Shown piece after piece: positions 42,761 to 51,370 of a stretch of DNA of 61,602 nt (positions are counted from its first letter, which is position 1; each line of letters begins with the position of its first letter). A program made the translations under genes and the position numbers. This DNA comes from JBFLYZ01 sp040756415 (GTDB lineage Bacteria > Bacteroidota > Bacteroidia > JADZBD01), in the NCBI GenBank assembly GCA_040756415.1, contig JBFLYZ010000017.1, forward strand, positions 1 through 61,602, given 5' to 3'. Below the pieces are notes generated by a model that saw only the letters and a list, made by a program, of their open reading frames with translations, was not told the origin of the DNA and made no database searches.

Positions 42761-44287
42761 TTAATGTTTGAAATGACGTGTTCCGGTAAATACCATGGCC
42801 ATGCCATGCTGGTTGCAGTACTCGATCGAGTCTTTGTCCTTGATCGAGCCGCCCGGCTGTATCACAGCCGTGATCCCCGCTTCGTGAGCGAGCTGAACAC
42901 AATCCGGGAAAGGGAAAAAGGCGTCTGAGGCCATTACGGCACCTTTCAGGTCGAAACCGAAAGCGGCCGCTTTTGCCACAGCCTGCCTGAGCGCATCCAC
43001 CCGTGAGGTTTGACCCGTTCCGCTGGCCAGCAGGGTATTGCCCTTCGCAAACACAATGGTGTTCGACTTGGTGTGCTTCACCAGTTTATTGGCGAACTCC
43101 AGGTCGACCAGCTCCGCCTGGGAAGGAGCCGCTTTGGTTACGGTTTTCATGTCAGCCGCCCGGTCTGTCCTCAGGTCCTTGTCCTGCTCGATCACCCCGT
43201 TGAGCAGGCTGCGGAACGACTTGCCGCTCAGCTCTACGGGATTTTGTACAAGGATGATGCGGTTGGACTTTTGCTTCAGGATGTCAAGGGCCCCGGCATC
43301 GTAGGCGGGAGCGATAATGACCTCGAAGAACAGCTTATTGATCTCTTCGGCAGTGGGGGCGTCTACCTTCCCGTTCGTGACCAGTATGCCTCCGAAGGCG
43401 GAAACCGGATCGCAGGCCAGTGCCGCGTTCCAGGCCTCGAGCAGGGTCGGGCGTGACGCTGCACCACAGGCGTTATTGTGTTTCAGAATGGCGAAGGTGA
43501 TCTCGCTGAACTCAGCGATGAGGCTCACGGCCGCGTCAACATCCAGCAGGTTGTTGTACGAAAGCTCTTTGCCGTTCAGCTTGGTGAACATCTTATCCAG
43601 CGCCCCGAAGAAGGTGGCTTTCTGGTGGGGGTTCTCACCGTAGCGCAGGGGGCTGGCCTGGCGTATGCTTTGCTTGAACACGTTCAGCTCAGCGTTGCTG
43701 TTGAAGTAGCGGAATATGGCCGAATCGTAATCGGAAGAGATATCAAAGGCTTTTGCGGCCAGCAGCCTGCGGTCAGAAAGCCCGGTGGTTCCGTTCTTGC
43801 TATGAAGCAGGTCCAGCAGCTCGGGGTACTGTTCGCGCGAAGAGACGATCACCACGTCCCTGAAGTTCTTCGCGGCTGCGCGTATCAGCGAAATGCCGCC
43901 AATATCGATCTTCTCGATGATATCCTGCTCTGCCGCACCCGAGGCAAGGGTTTCCTGGAAAGGGTAAAGGTCAACGATCACCAGGTCGATCTCGGGTATA
44001 TCGTATTCCTCGAGCTGCGCCACATCGCTCTGTAGCTCCCTGCGGCTGAGAATGCCGCCAAATATCTTCGGATGAAGGGTCTTTACCCTGCCTCCGAGTA
44101 TAGAAGGGTAGGAGGTGAGGTGCTCTACCGGGGTGACTTTCACGCCCAGCTTTTCAATGAAATCCTGGGTGCCGCCCGTACTGAAGAGCTTTACGCCCAG
44201 CTCATCGAGCTTGCGTATGATGGGTTCGAGATGATCTTTATAGTAGACGGAAATTAAGGCGCTCTTTATCTTTTTCTGGTCATTCAT
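42761..44287 (-). CDS. purH: Bifunctional AICAR transformylase/IMP cyclohydrolase
   Basis: 508 residues. The N-terminal MGS-like IMP cyclohydrolase domain (about 1-195) includes LFSTGGTQDFIEKLG and YPSILGGRVKTLHPKIFGGIL. The C-terminal AICAR transformylase domain includes LRYGENPHQKATFF, VLKHNNACGAA-like ILKHNNACGAA, and DAFFPFPDCVQLAHEAGITAVIQPGGSIKD. It catalyses the last two steps of de novo IMP synthesis in the cytoplasm. It heads the transcript that continues into mreBCD-mrdA-rodA. Confidence 0.97.
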   Translation of the reverse strand: MNDQKKIKSALISVYYKDHLEPIIRKLDELGVKLFSTGGTQDFIEKLGVKVTPVEHLTSYPSILGGRVKTLHPKIFGGILSRRELQSDVAQLEEYDIPEIDLVIVDLYPFQETLASGAAEQDIIEKIDIGGISLIRAAAKNFRDVVIVSSREQYPELLDLLHSKNGTTGLSDRRLLAAKAFDISSDYDSAIFRYFNSNAELNVFKQSIRQASPLRYGENPHQKATFFGALDKMFTKLNGKELSYNNLLDVDAAVSLIAEFSEITFAILKHNNACGAASRPTLLEAWNAALACDPVSAFGGILVTNGKVDAPTAEEINKLFFEVIIAPAYDAGALDILKQKSNRIILVQNPVELSGKSFRSLLNGVIEQDKDLRTDRAADMKTVTKAAPSQAELVDLEFANKLVKHTKSNTIVFAKGNTLLASGTGQTSRVDALRQAVAKAAAFGFDLKGAVMASDAFFPFPDCVQLAHEAGITAVIQPGGSIKDKDSIEYCNQHGMAMVFTGTRHFKH

Positions 44288-44304
44288 CGGGCGAAAATTC
44301 GAAT

Positions 44305-44312
44305 CAAAATTA
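44305..44312 (-). promoter_or_regulatory. Bacteroidota-type -7 box for purH/mre operon
   Basis: Minus-strand TAATTTTG, 17 nt upstream of the purH ATG at 44287. Confidence 0.55.
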
Positions 44313-44349
44313 TCAAATTAGGAACCGCTAAATTAGCTCAAATCCGGCT

Positions 44350-44379
44350 TTGTTGATAAAAGTTTTAAATTGTTGATAA
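44350..44379 (+). repeat. Paired TTGTTGATAA direct repeats
   Basis: TTGTTGATAA at 44350-44359 and again at 44370-44379, 20 bp apart start to start (two helical turns), in the divergent region between purH and the permease gene. The core TGTTGATAA also occurs at 6395-6403. It differs by one base from the reverse complement of a DnaA box (TGTGGATAA). Confidence 0.6.
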
Positions 44380-44452
44380 TGGCTGAAGGTTCCGGGCGGC
44401 AGCATGGTTAAAAATTACGGTGACGGCTGTAAGCCTTATACGCTGCTTTTGA

Positions 44453-44460
44453 TAACTTTG
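44453..44460 (+). promoter_or_regulatory. Bacteroidota-type -7 box
   Basis: TAACTTTG, 20 nt upstream of the permease ATG at 44481. Confidence 0.5.
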
Positions 44461-44480
44461 TTTCTCTTTTCTCTCTGAAA

Positions 44481-45725
44481 ATGCTGTTTCTTACCCTGCT
44501 GAAAGAAAGTATCCTGTTCGCCCTGAATGCGCTTAAGGTGAACCGGCTCCGCACCTTCCTTTCCCTGCTGGGCATCACCATCGGCATTTTCGCCATCATT
44601 TCTGTTTTTACGGTGGTCGACTCGCTGGAGAAGAACATGCGCGACAGCATCAAATCGCTGGGGGATAACGTGGTGTTCGTCCAGAAATGGCCCTGGACCT
44701 TCGGGCCCGATTATCCCTGGTGGAAGTACATGAACCGGCCTGTGCCGGATGTAAAGGAGCTGCAGGAGATCCAGCGCAGAAGCCGGAAGAGCGAAACGGC
44801 CGCCTTTCTCATTTCTTTCCAGCGGACCGTTAAGCGGAGGAACAGCAGCGTGGAGGGGGCCAGCATCGTGGCCGTATCGCACGATTACAGCAAGGTGCAG
44901 ACCCTGAACATTGCGAACGGGCGCTATTTCACCGAGTCCGAATCGGCTGGCGGCCGCGCCATCTGCGTGATCGGGGCCACGATCGCTGAGGGGCTTTTTC
45001 CCAATGAGGATCCCGTGGGAAAGGACATCAAGGTGCGGGGATTGAAGATACGGGTGATCGGGGTGCTGAAAAAACAGGGAGAAAGCATACTGGGGAACAA
45101 CCAGGACGGCCAGGTGATCATACCGGTGAACTATGTGCGCAACCTGGTGGATATACGTGACGAGCGCTTCGAGCCGATGATCATGGTCAAGGCCAGGCCG
45201 GGGGTGACGAATGACGAGCTGATCGATGAGCTGACCGGTATCATGCGTCAGCTCCGGAAGCTCAAGCCCATGGCCGATGATAACTTCGCGCTCAACCAGA
45301 CCAGCCTCATCTCAACCCAGTTCGACAGCCTTTTCGATGTGATCGGAACCGCTGGCTGGATCATCGGGGGCTTCTCCATCCTGGTTGGTGGCTTCGGCAT
45401 CGCCAATATCATGTTCGTTTCGGTAAAGGAGCGTACCAGCCAGATCGGGATACAAAAATCACTGGGCGCGAAGAACTACTTTATCCTCATGCAGTTCCTG
45501 GCCGAATCGGTCTTTCTCTGCCTGATCGGGGGCGGGCTGGGGCTGATCATTATCTATGCGGGTACGCTGATGGTAGGCGATTCGTTCGGCATGGAGATCG
45601 CGCTTTCGCTCCCAAATGTGATCCTGGGCCTGACCATCTCGGCACTGATCGGCATCGTATCGGGTTTCGTGCCGGCCTATTCCGCTTCCCAGCTCGATCC
45701 CGTAGAAGCCATACGCGCCAATTGA
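44481..45725 (+). CDS. MacB/FtsX-type ABC transporter permease
   Basis: 414 residues. First membrane segment near 22-43 (LRTFLSLLGITIGIFAIISVFTVV), then a large periplasmic MacB-PCD-type domain (about 50-270), then three segments near the C-terminus (GWIIGGFSILVGGFGIANIMFVSV, FLCLIGGGLGLIIIYAG, LIGIVSGFVPAYSASQLDPVEAIR). The KERTSQIGIQKSLGAKN motif is the coupling loop for the ATPase. No ATPase gene lies beside it, so its partner must be encoded elsewhere. Substrate unknown; mechanotransmission-type export is usual for the family. Confidence 0.92.
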   Translation: MLFLTLLKESILFALNALKVNRLRTFLSLLGITIGIFAIISVFTVVDSLEKNMRDSIKSLGDNVVFVQKWPWTFGPDYPWWKYMNRPVPDVKELQEIQRRSRKSETAAFLISFQRTVKRRNSSVEGASIVAVSHDYSKVQTLNIANGRYFTESESAGGRAICVIGATIAEGLFPNEDPVGKDIKVRGLKIRVIGVLKKQGESILGNNQDGQVIIPVNYVRNLVDIRDERFEPMIMVKARPGVTNDELIDELTGIMRQLRKLKPMADDNFALNQTSLISTQFDSLFDVIGTAGWIIGGFSILVGGFGIANIMFVSVKERTSQIGIQKSLGAKNYFILMQFLAESVFLCLIGGGLGLIIIYAGTLMVGDSFGMEIALSLPNVILGLTISALIGIVSGFVPAYSASQLDPVEAIRAN

Positions 45726-45726
45726 T

Positions 45727-46071
45727 ATGATAAGCGCCAGAAAACGGTCCAGGCTTCTTTCCGCGGTATGCATCATGGGCTTCATCTGGAGCTTCGCCAA
45801 CCTGATCTACGTCTTCTCGCCCTTCCTGAAGCATGCCAGCATCTGGCTGCCCGCCTTATACGGCCTGACCATTGCCCTGCGCTTCATTTCGTTCGTAGGC
45901 GTTTGGCATATGAAGAAATGGGGGGTGCACCTGTTCCTGTTCAATTTTGTTTTCGGCATCAGCATATTGGTGCTTTTCAATGTGGAGATCAGCCCCCTGT
46001 CGGTCATCCTGGGCCTGTTGGCGATGACGGTCTTTTTGCTGTATTACCGCAAAATGGATGAGAACCTGTAG
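45727..46071 (+). CDS. Small four-segment membrane protein
   Basis: 114 residues starting 1 bp after the permease stop, so translated from the same message. Hydrophobic stretches at about 9-28, 36-55, 65-83 and 86-105 separated by short charged turns. No recognised family. Possibly an accessory of the permease or an unrelated passenger. Confidence 0.7.
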   Translation: MISARKRSRLLSAVCIMGFIWSFANLIYVFSPFLKHASIWLPALYGLTIALRFISFVGVWHMKKWGVHLFLFNFVFGISILVLFNVEISPLSVILGLLAMTVFLLYYRKMDENL

Positions 46072-46075
46072 GGTT

Positions 46076-46207
46076 TCATCGGCAGATCACGATCTTCTGG
46101 GTAAGCGTTTCTCTTCCCGTAACGGCACCGCACCAGATATGAATGACCTCGTTCTGGGCGGGTACGGCCGCTGAGAACAGGGTAATAAAAAGGGCGGTAA
46201 GCAGTTT
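46076..46207 (-). pseudogene. Collapsed remnant of a T9SS cargo gene behind mfd
   Basis: Directly after the mfd stop codon, in the same frame, 43 codons read KLLTALFITLFSAAVPAQNE (a signal peptide with a typical PAQ cleavage end), then VIHIWCGAVTG, then RETLTQKIVICR (the usual end of a T9SS sorting domain) and TGA at 46076. There is no ATG. The start may have been lost when it met the mfd stop. The pattern, signal peptide joined to sorting-domain end, mirrors the pseudogene at 13359. Confidence 0.6.
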
Positions 46208-49200
46208 TTAGGCCTCCAGGGCCTGGGGGTTGAGCTTAGACAGGTGTGAAATGGCATCGCTTACGCTGTGTACAGAGCCAAAGGTAAGAGTTAACTTATT
46301 GTTCACTTCTTTCATGCTGCATTCCCTGGGATGCTTCTGCACAAAGGCGATGATATCCGTGAACAGCCTGCTCTGGTAAAAAGGGGATTGCTGGTTGTTT
46401 ACAAAATGGCAGATCATTTTCCCGTTCTTAAGTATCAGTTTTTCGAACCCCGACCGCATGGCCAGCCAGCGCAGCCGCACTGTATTGATCAGCTCCTGGG
46501 TCTCTTTCGGCACCTGCCCGAAACGGTCGATCAGGTTATCCAGGAAGCGCTGCAGGTCTTCCTCGGTTTTGCTTTCGTCCAGTTCCTTGTACAGCGATAA
46601 GCGCTCGGTGATATTGGAAACATACTTGTCCGGGATGAGTATTTCCAGGTCGGTATCCACGCTGCAATCCTTTACGATAGGCTGCCGGCCGCTGGCTGCC
46701 GCCTCCGCTCCTTCCCTGAATGCGGGCTGAGGCCCATCGCCCTGCTGCATTTCTTCGCGCAATTCCTGTATGGCCTCATCCAGTATCTTCTGGTACATTT
46801 CATAGCCTATATCGGATATAAAACCGCTTTGTTCCGCGCCCAGCAGGTCGCCCGCCCCGCGTATGTCGAGGTCGCGCATGGCGATGGAAAAGCCGCTGCC
46901 GAGATCGGAAAAATCCTCTATGGCCTTGAGCCGTTTCCGCGCTTCATCCGTAAGGGTGAGATGCGAAGGCACCAGCAGGTAACAGAAGGCCTTTTTGTTG
47001 GTCCGGCCCACGCGGCCCCTGAGCTGATGCAGGTCGCTCAGGCCGAAGTTCTGTGCATCGTTGATGATCATGGTATTGGCGTTGGCGATATCCAGGCCGC
47101 TCTCCACGATGGCGGTGCATACCAGCACATCGTAAGCGCCCTCTATGAAATCGACCATGACCTTTTCGAGCTGATCGCCCTTCATTTGCCCGTGCCCCAC
47201 CGCCACCCTGGCATCCGGGCAAAGACGCTGCACCATTCCCGCTATTTCGAAGATGTTCTGAACGCGGTTATGCACGAAGAACACCTGCCCGCCCCGCGCC
47301 ATCTCGTAGCGTATGGCGTCACGAACGATCTCCTCGTTGTAGTTATGCACTTCGGTCTGCACCGGGTAACGGTTGGGCGGTGGCGTGTTGATGATGGAAA
47401 GGTCGCGCGCGCCCAGCATGGAGAACTGCAGCGTGCGCGGGATAGGGGTGGCTGTGAGCGTGAGCGTATCCACGTTCGACTTGAGCAGCTTGAGCCTCTC
47501 CTTCACGCCCACACCGAACTTCTGCTCCTCGTCAATGACCAGCAGGCCCAGGTCTTTGAACTTCACATCGGCATTGACCAGGCGGTGCGTGCCAATGATG
47601 ATGTCGATCTTGCCTTCAGCCAGCTTTTGAAGGGTCTCCTTCTGCTGCCGGGCCGATTTGAAGCGGTTGATGTAATCCACGGTTACCGGGAATCCTTTGA
47701 GCCGTTCGGAGAACGTTTTGAAATGCTGCAGGGCCAGTATCGTGGTAGGCACCAGCACGGCCACCTGCTTCGAATCGTTCACCGCTTTGAATGCCGCGCG
47801 AATGGCCACTTCGGTCTTGCCAAAACCAACGTCACCGCACACCAGCCGGTCCATTGGCGCCCCGGATTCCATGTCGCGCTTTACATCGGCCGTGGCCTTT
47901 ACCTGGTCGGGAGTATCTTCGTAAATGAAGCTGGCCTCCAGCTCATTCTGCAGGTAATTATCGGGGCTGAAGGCGAAGCCGCTGGTGGCCTTTCTTTTCG
48001 CATAGAGGCGGATGAGATCGAAAGCGATCTCTTTGACCTTTTTCTTGGTTTTGTTCTTCAGATTCTGCCAGGAAGCCGATCCCAGCTTGTCGATCTTGGG
48101 CACGGCCCCTTCCTTGCCGGCATACTTGGCCACCCGGTGAAGCGAGTTGATGCTTACATACAGGATGTCATTGTCTTTGTAGACCAGGCGAATGGTCTCC
48201 TGCAGCTTGCCGTTCACCTCCACTTTCTCCAGCCCACCGAAACGGCCTATGCCGTGGTCGATGTGCGTCACGTAATCCCCCGGCCGCAGTTCGCGCAGCT
48301 CTTTGAGCGTAAGCGCCTCTTTCTTTTTGTAGAAGGCGTTCTTAAGGCGGAAGCGGTGATACCGCTCGAAGATCTGGTGATCGGTAAGGCAGGCCAGCTT
48401 CAGATCTTTATCGATAAACCCCCCGCTCAGCGAGCTGTTGATGGGAGTGAAGAGCTGCTCACCGGGCGCAATATCCCCGAAGATCGCGTGCAGCCGCTCG
48501 ATCTGTTTGGCGGTATCGGCAAAGATGATGTTCCGTATGCCCGCGCTGTTGTTGGCGCGCAGGTATTCTTTGAGCAGGTCGAAGTTTTTGTTGAAGGCCG
48601 GCTGGGGGCTGGCGTTGAACGGCACCTGCTCGCAGGGTATGGAACCGGGATCTTTGAAGAGCAGAAGAGGGAAGCGCCTGGTTTGCGCAGAGAAATCAGC
48701 GCCCGTAATGAAGAGTTCAGCGGGTACGAGGTGATTGAAAATGGATCCTTCCTGTTTCCCGGCAAATATCCTTTCCGCGTTGGCGTACTCGCTGCTTATC
48801 CTATCCCCGGCCAGCTCCAGGTCGGCTATCCAGAGTATGCTGTCGGGGGCCAGGTACTCGAAAAAAGACTGCCTGCTTTCCATAAGCAGTTTGTCCTCTA
48901 TGTTCGGAATGATGGTAACGGAAGGCACTTTCTTTACGCTGAGCTGGGTCACGGGATCGAAGCTGCGCAGGGTCTCCACGTCCTCGCCAAAGAGCTCGAT
49001 GCGGTAGGGGTAATCGTTGGCGAAGGAGAACACATCGATGATGCCTCCGCGCACGGAGAACTGTCCGGGTTCAATGACGAAATCTTCGCGCCTGAAGCCA
49101 TAGGCGGCCAGGGTCTCGGTAATGAACTCGACCGAAAGCTTTTCGCCCTGCTTTATGCTCAGGGTATTGCTGCCCAGGTGGCTGCGGGTAACCACTTTTT

Positions 49201-49603
49201 CCGTCAGCGCCTCGGGATACGTTACGATAAAGCGCGATCCCCCCGGTATGGGCTGAAGCATACCGCTCAGCACTTCGGCCCGCAGCAGGATGTTGGCATT
49301 ATCGGTTTCCTCGACCTGGTAAGGCCGCTTGTATGAAGAGGGAAAGAACAGTACCTGCTTTTCACCGGCCAGCATTTCCAGGTCATTCAGGAAAAAGGCA
49401 GCCTCTTCCTTGTCGTTCAGGATAAAGAGGTGGGTCCTTTTCTCGTCCAGGTTATGCGCGGTGGCCGCGGCCACAAAAGCCGCGGAAGACCCGGTAAGTC
49501 CTTTGAGGCAGATAAAAGGGGTAGCGCCCGAAAAGAGTTTTTGTGATATCTCACGTACCTTCCCGGACCGGGTATACAGGTCCAAAACCTCGCTGCTGTT
49601 CAC
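46208..49603 (-). CDS. mfd: Transcription-repair coupling factor Mfd
   Basis: 1131 residues, full length, with a GTG start at 49603 placed 19 nt after a -7 box. Order: UvrB-like N-terminal domains (GSSAAFVAAATAH, VLFFPSSYKRPYQVEETDNANI), CarD-like RNA polymerase interaction domain (LRPGDYVTHIDHGIGRFGGLEKVEVNGK), RecG-like translocase with GDVGFGKTEVAIRAAF, DEEQKFGVGVKERL, TATPIPRTLQFS and HQLRGRVGR, and the C-terminal D7 domain. It removes stalled polymerase from DNA lesions and recruits UvrA. Confidence 0.97.
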   Translation of the reverse strand: MNSSEVLDLYTRSGKVREISQKLFSGATPFICLKGLTGSSAAFVAAATAHNLDEKRTHLFILNDKEEAAFFLNDLEMLAGEKQVLFFPSSYKRPYQVEETDNANILLRAEVLSGMLQPIPGGSRFIVTYPEALTEKVVTRSHLGSNTLSIKQGEKLSVEFITETLAAYGFRREDFVIEPGQFSVRGGIIDVFSFANDYPYRIELFGEDVETLRSFDPVTQLSVKKVPSVTIIPNIEDKLLMESRQSFFEYLAPDSILWIADLELAGDRISSEYANAERIFAGKQEGSIFNHLVPAELFITGADFSAQTRRFPLLLFKDPGSIPCEQVPFNASPQPAFNKNFDLLKEYLRANNSAGIRNIIFADTAKQIERLHAIFGDIAPGEQLFTPINSSLSGGFIDKDLKLACLTDHQIFERYHRFRLKNAFYKKKEALTLKELRELRPGDYVTHIDHGIGRFGGLEKVEVNGKLQETIRLVYKDNDILYVSINSLHRVAKYAGKEGAVPKIDKLGSASWQNLKNKTKKKVKEIAFDLIRLYAKRKATSGFAFSPDNYLQNELEASFIYEDTPDQVKATADVKRDMESGAPMDRLVCGDVGFGKTEVAIRAAFKAVNDSKQVAVLVPTTILALQHFKTFSERLKGFPVTVDYINRFKSARQQKETLQKLAEGKIDIIIGTHRLVNADVKFKDLGLLVIDEEQKFGVGVKERLKLLKSNVDTLTLTATPIPRTLQFSMLGARDLSIINTPPPNRYPVQTEVHNYNEEIVRDAIRYEMARGGQVFFVHNRVQNIFEIAGMVQRLCPDARVAVGHGQMKGDQLEKVMVDFIEGAYDVLVCTAIVESGLDIANANTMIINDAQNFGLSDLHQLRGRVGRTNKKAFCYLLVPSHLTLTDEARKRLKAIEDFSDLGSGFSIAMRDLDIRGAGDLLGAEQSGFISDIGYEMYQKILDEAIQELREEMQQGDGPQPAFREGAEAAASGRQPIVKDCSVDTDLEILIPDKYVSNITERLSLYKELDESKTEEDLQRFLDNLIDRFGQVPKETQELINTVRLRWLAMRSGFEKLILKNGKMICHFVNNQQSPFYQSRLFTDIIAFVQKHPRECSMKEVNNKLTLTFGSVHSVSDAISHLSKLNPQALEA

Positions 49604-49622
49604 GCCCGCGTAATGCTGGGCG

Positions 49623-49630
49623 CAAAGATA
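49623..49630 (-). promoter_or_regulatory. Bacteroidota-type -7 box for mfd
   Basis: Minus-strand TATCTTTG, 19 nt upstream of the mfd GTG start. Confidence 0.55.
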
Positions 49631-49728
49631 GAGTTTTGCCTGTTAACATGCACGGGCCACCCAGGCGCCAATAACCCGGTACGGTACAAATGGCGTGAAT
49701 TGCGGAGGCGACAGAAAAATAAGGGTGA

Positions 49729-50751
49729 TCAGGCCTTGATCTCGGCAGCCGAATACTTCTTCATAAAATCTTCGCAGACCTCAACCAGCTCGGCCGAGCC
49801 GATGAAAACAGGCGTACGCTGATGGAGCTGAGTGGGCTCGATATCCAGTATGCGCTTAAAGCCATCGCTGGCCCTGCCTCCCGCCTGTTCGATAATAAAG
49901 GCCAGGGGATTGCACTCGTAGATGAGCCGGAGCTTGCCTTTCGGGTTCTGCGAAGTGGTGGGGTAGATGAAAATACCCCCGTAGATCAGGTTGCGGTGTA
50001 TGTCGGCCACCGCTGAGCCGATATAGCGCGATGAAAAGGGCCTGTTGGTGGGCTTATCCTCTTCCTGGCACCACTTGATGAATTTTTTTACGCCATCCGG
50101 AAAGTGAATGTAATAGCCTTCGTTGATGGAATAGATCTTGCCTCCCTTCGGTATCTTCATGTTGGGATGGGACAGGCAGAACTCTCCTATGCTGGGATCG
50201 AGGGTAAAGCCGTTCACGCCCTTGCCGGTCGAATATACCAGCATGGTGGAAGAACCGTAGATCACATATCCGGCCGCTACCAGCTCGCTGCCTTTCTGGA
50301 GAAAATCCTCCAGCGTGCCCGGCCCGGTGAGCGAGGTTCTGCGGTACACCGCGAAAATACTGCCCACGGATACGTTGGCATCGATATTGGACGATCCATC
50401 GAGGGGGTCGATGGCCACTATGTATTTAGCCGATTTGCTCTGGTGGTTGGAAACGGGTATGATCTCTTCGTTCTCCTCGGAGGCTATGGCGCAGCATTCA
50501 CCGCCCACGCTCAGCGCGGCAATGAACTGCTCGTTGGCGAAAACGTCCAGCTTCTTGACCTGCTCGCCCTGTATGTTATTGTCCCCGGTCTCACCCAGTA
50601 TATCGGCAAGGCCGGCCTTGCTCACCTCGCGGTTCACGATCTTGGCGGCAATACCTATGTCGCGCAGCAGGCGCGAAAGCTCGCCTTTTGAATACGGAAA
50701 ATCAGCCTGCTTTTCTATGATGAACTGTCCCAGGGTCTTTACTTTGCTCAT
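49729..50751 (-). CDS. fbp: Fructose-1,6-bisphosphatase, class I
   Basis: 340 residues. Metal-site motif AIDPLDGSSNID with preceding SEENEE, and substrate region PRxxGSAVADIHRNLIYGGIFIYP-like sequence (RYIGSAVADIHRNLIYGG). Class I signature GQFIIEKQADFPYSKGELSRLLRDI at the N-terminus. It hydrolyses fructose-1,6-bisphosphate in gluconeogenesis. Cytoplasmic. It is monocistronic, with mfd upstream of it only as a tandem neighbour in the opposite order. Confidence 0.96.
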   Translation of the reverse strand: MSKVKTLGQFIIEKQADFPYSKGELSRLLRDIGIAAKIVNREVSKAGLADILGETGDNNIQGEQVKKLDVFANEQFIAALSVGGECCAIASEENEEIIPVSNHQSKSAKYIVAIDPLDGSSNIDANVSVGSIFAVYRRTSLTGPGTLEDFLQKGSELVAAGYVIYGSSTMLVYSTGKGVNGFTLDPSIGEFCLSHPNMKIPKGGKIYSINEGYYIHFPDGVKKFIKWCQEEDKPTNRPFSSRYIGSAVADIHRNLIYGGIFIYPTTSQNPKGKLRLIYECNPLAFIIEQAGGRASDGFKRILDIEPTQLHQRTPVFIGSAELVEVCEDFMKKYSAAEIKA

Positions 50752-50818
50752 AGCTGTTCGTCTTTCATTGGGTCACGAATATACAAATTTGTTACGGTAG
50801 CCCAGAGGCAAAAACTAT

Positions 50819-50826
50819 TACATTTG
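50819..50826 (+). promoter_or_regulatory. Bacteroidota-type -7 box
   Basis: TACATTTG, 12 nt upstream of the ATG at 50839. It supports this ATG over the in-frame one at 50824, which lies inside the box. Confidence 0.55.
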
Positions 50827-50838
50827 CCCTGCACATTC

Positions 50839-51324
50839 ATGGATATTACCATTCGAAAAGGCTATCGTGAGGACCTGCCTGCCGCGTTCGGGCTGATCAG
50901 GGAGCTGGCTGTTTACGAACGGGCCGCCCACGAGGTGAGCAATACCCTAGCGCAGATGGAGAAAGACGGTTTTGGCGAGAACCCGGTCTTTGGGTTTTTC
51001 GTTGCCGAAAGGAATAAGGTCATCATCGGGCTTTCCCTTTATTACTGGCGTTATTCCACGTGGAAAGGGAAGCGCCTCTACCTGGAGGATATTATTGTAA
51101 CGGAGAAGGAGCGCGGGCAGGGCATAGGCCATCGCCTGTTCGTACGGACCATGGAAAAAGCGCTGGAGGAGAACTGTTCGGGCATGATGTGGCAGGTGCT
51201 GGACTGGAACGAGCCGGGCCTGAACTTTTACAGGAAATACGGGGCGAAGTTCGATAGTGAGTGGGTGAACTGCAGCCTGGAGGCGGCTGAAATGAAAAAA
51301 CTGCTGAGCCCCAAAACGGTTTAG
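50839..51324 (+). CDS. GNAT-family N-acetyltransferase (diamine-acetyltransferase-like)
   Basis: 161 residues from MDITIRKGYREDLPAAF. The acetyl-CoA pyrophosphate motif is VTEKERGQGIGHRLF (Q/R-x-x-G-x-G). The LYYWRYSTWKGKRLYLEDI strand and the MMWQVLDWNEPGLNFYRKYGAKFDSEW end are typical of the spermidine/spermine or diamine acetyltransferase branch. Polyamine substrate is inferred from that resemblance only. Cytoplasmic. The gene is followed by a AGCCCG/CGGGCT hairpin and then lysC. Confidence 0.88.
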   Translation: MDITIRKGYREDLPAAFGLIRELAVYERAAHEVSNTLAQMEKDGFGENPVFGFFVAERNKVIIGLSLYYWRYSTWKGKRLYLEDIIVTEKERGQGIGHRLFVRTMEKALEENCSGMMWQVLDWNEPGLNFYRKYGAKFDSEWVNCSLEAAEMKKLLSPKTV

Positions 51325-51370
51325 CCCGACCGCGTGCCCGGGCTTGGGGGATATTAATACGGGTTTAATT

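Noticed and set aside
44481..46071. Complete MacAB-TolC export system
   Set aside because: No membrane-fusion protein, ATPase or outer membrane channel gene is present.
46829..49336. Very long plus-strand open frame (835 codons) inside mfd
   Set aside because: It is antisense to the fully conserved mfd gene; its translation is rich in His, Gly, Val and Gln with no domain, as expected for the complement of GC-biased codons.
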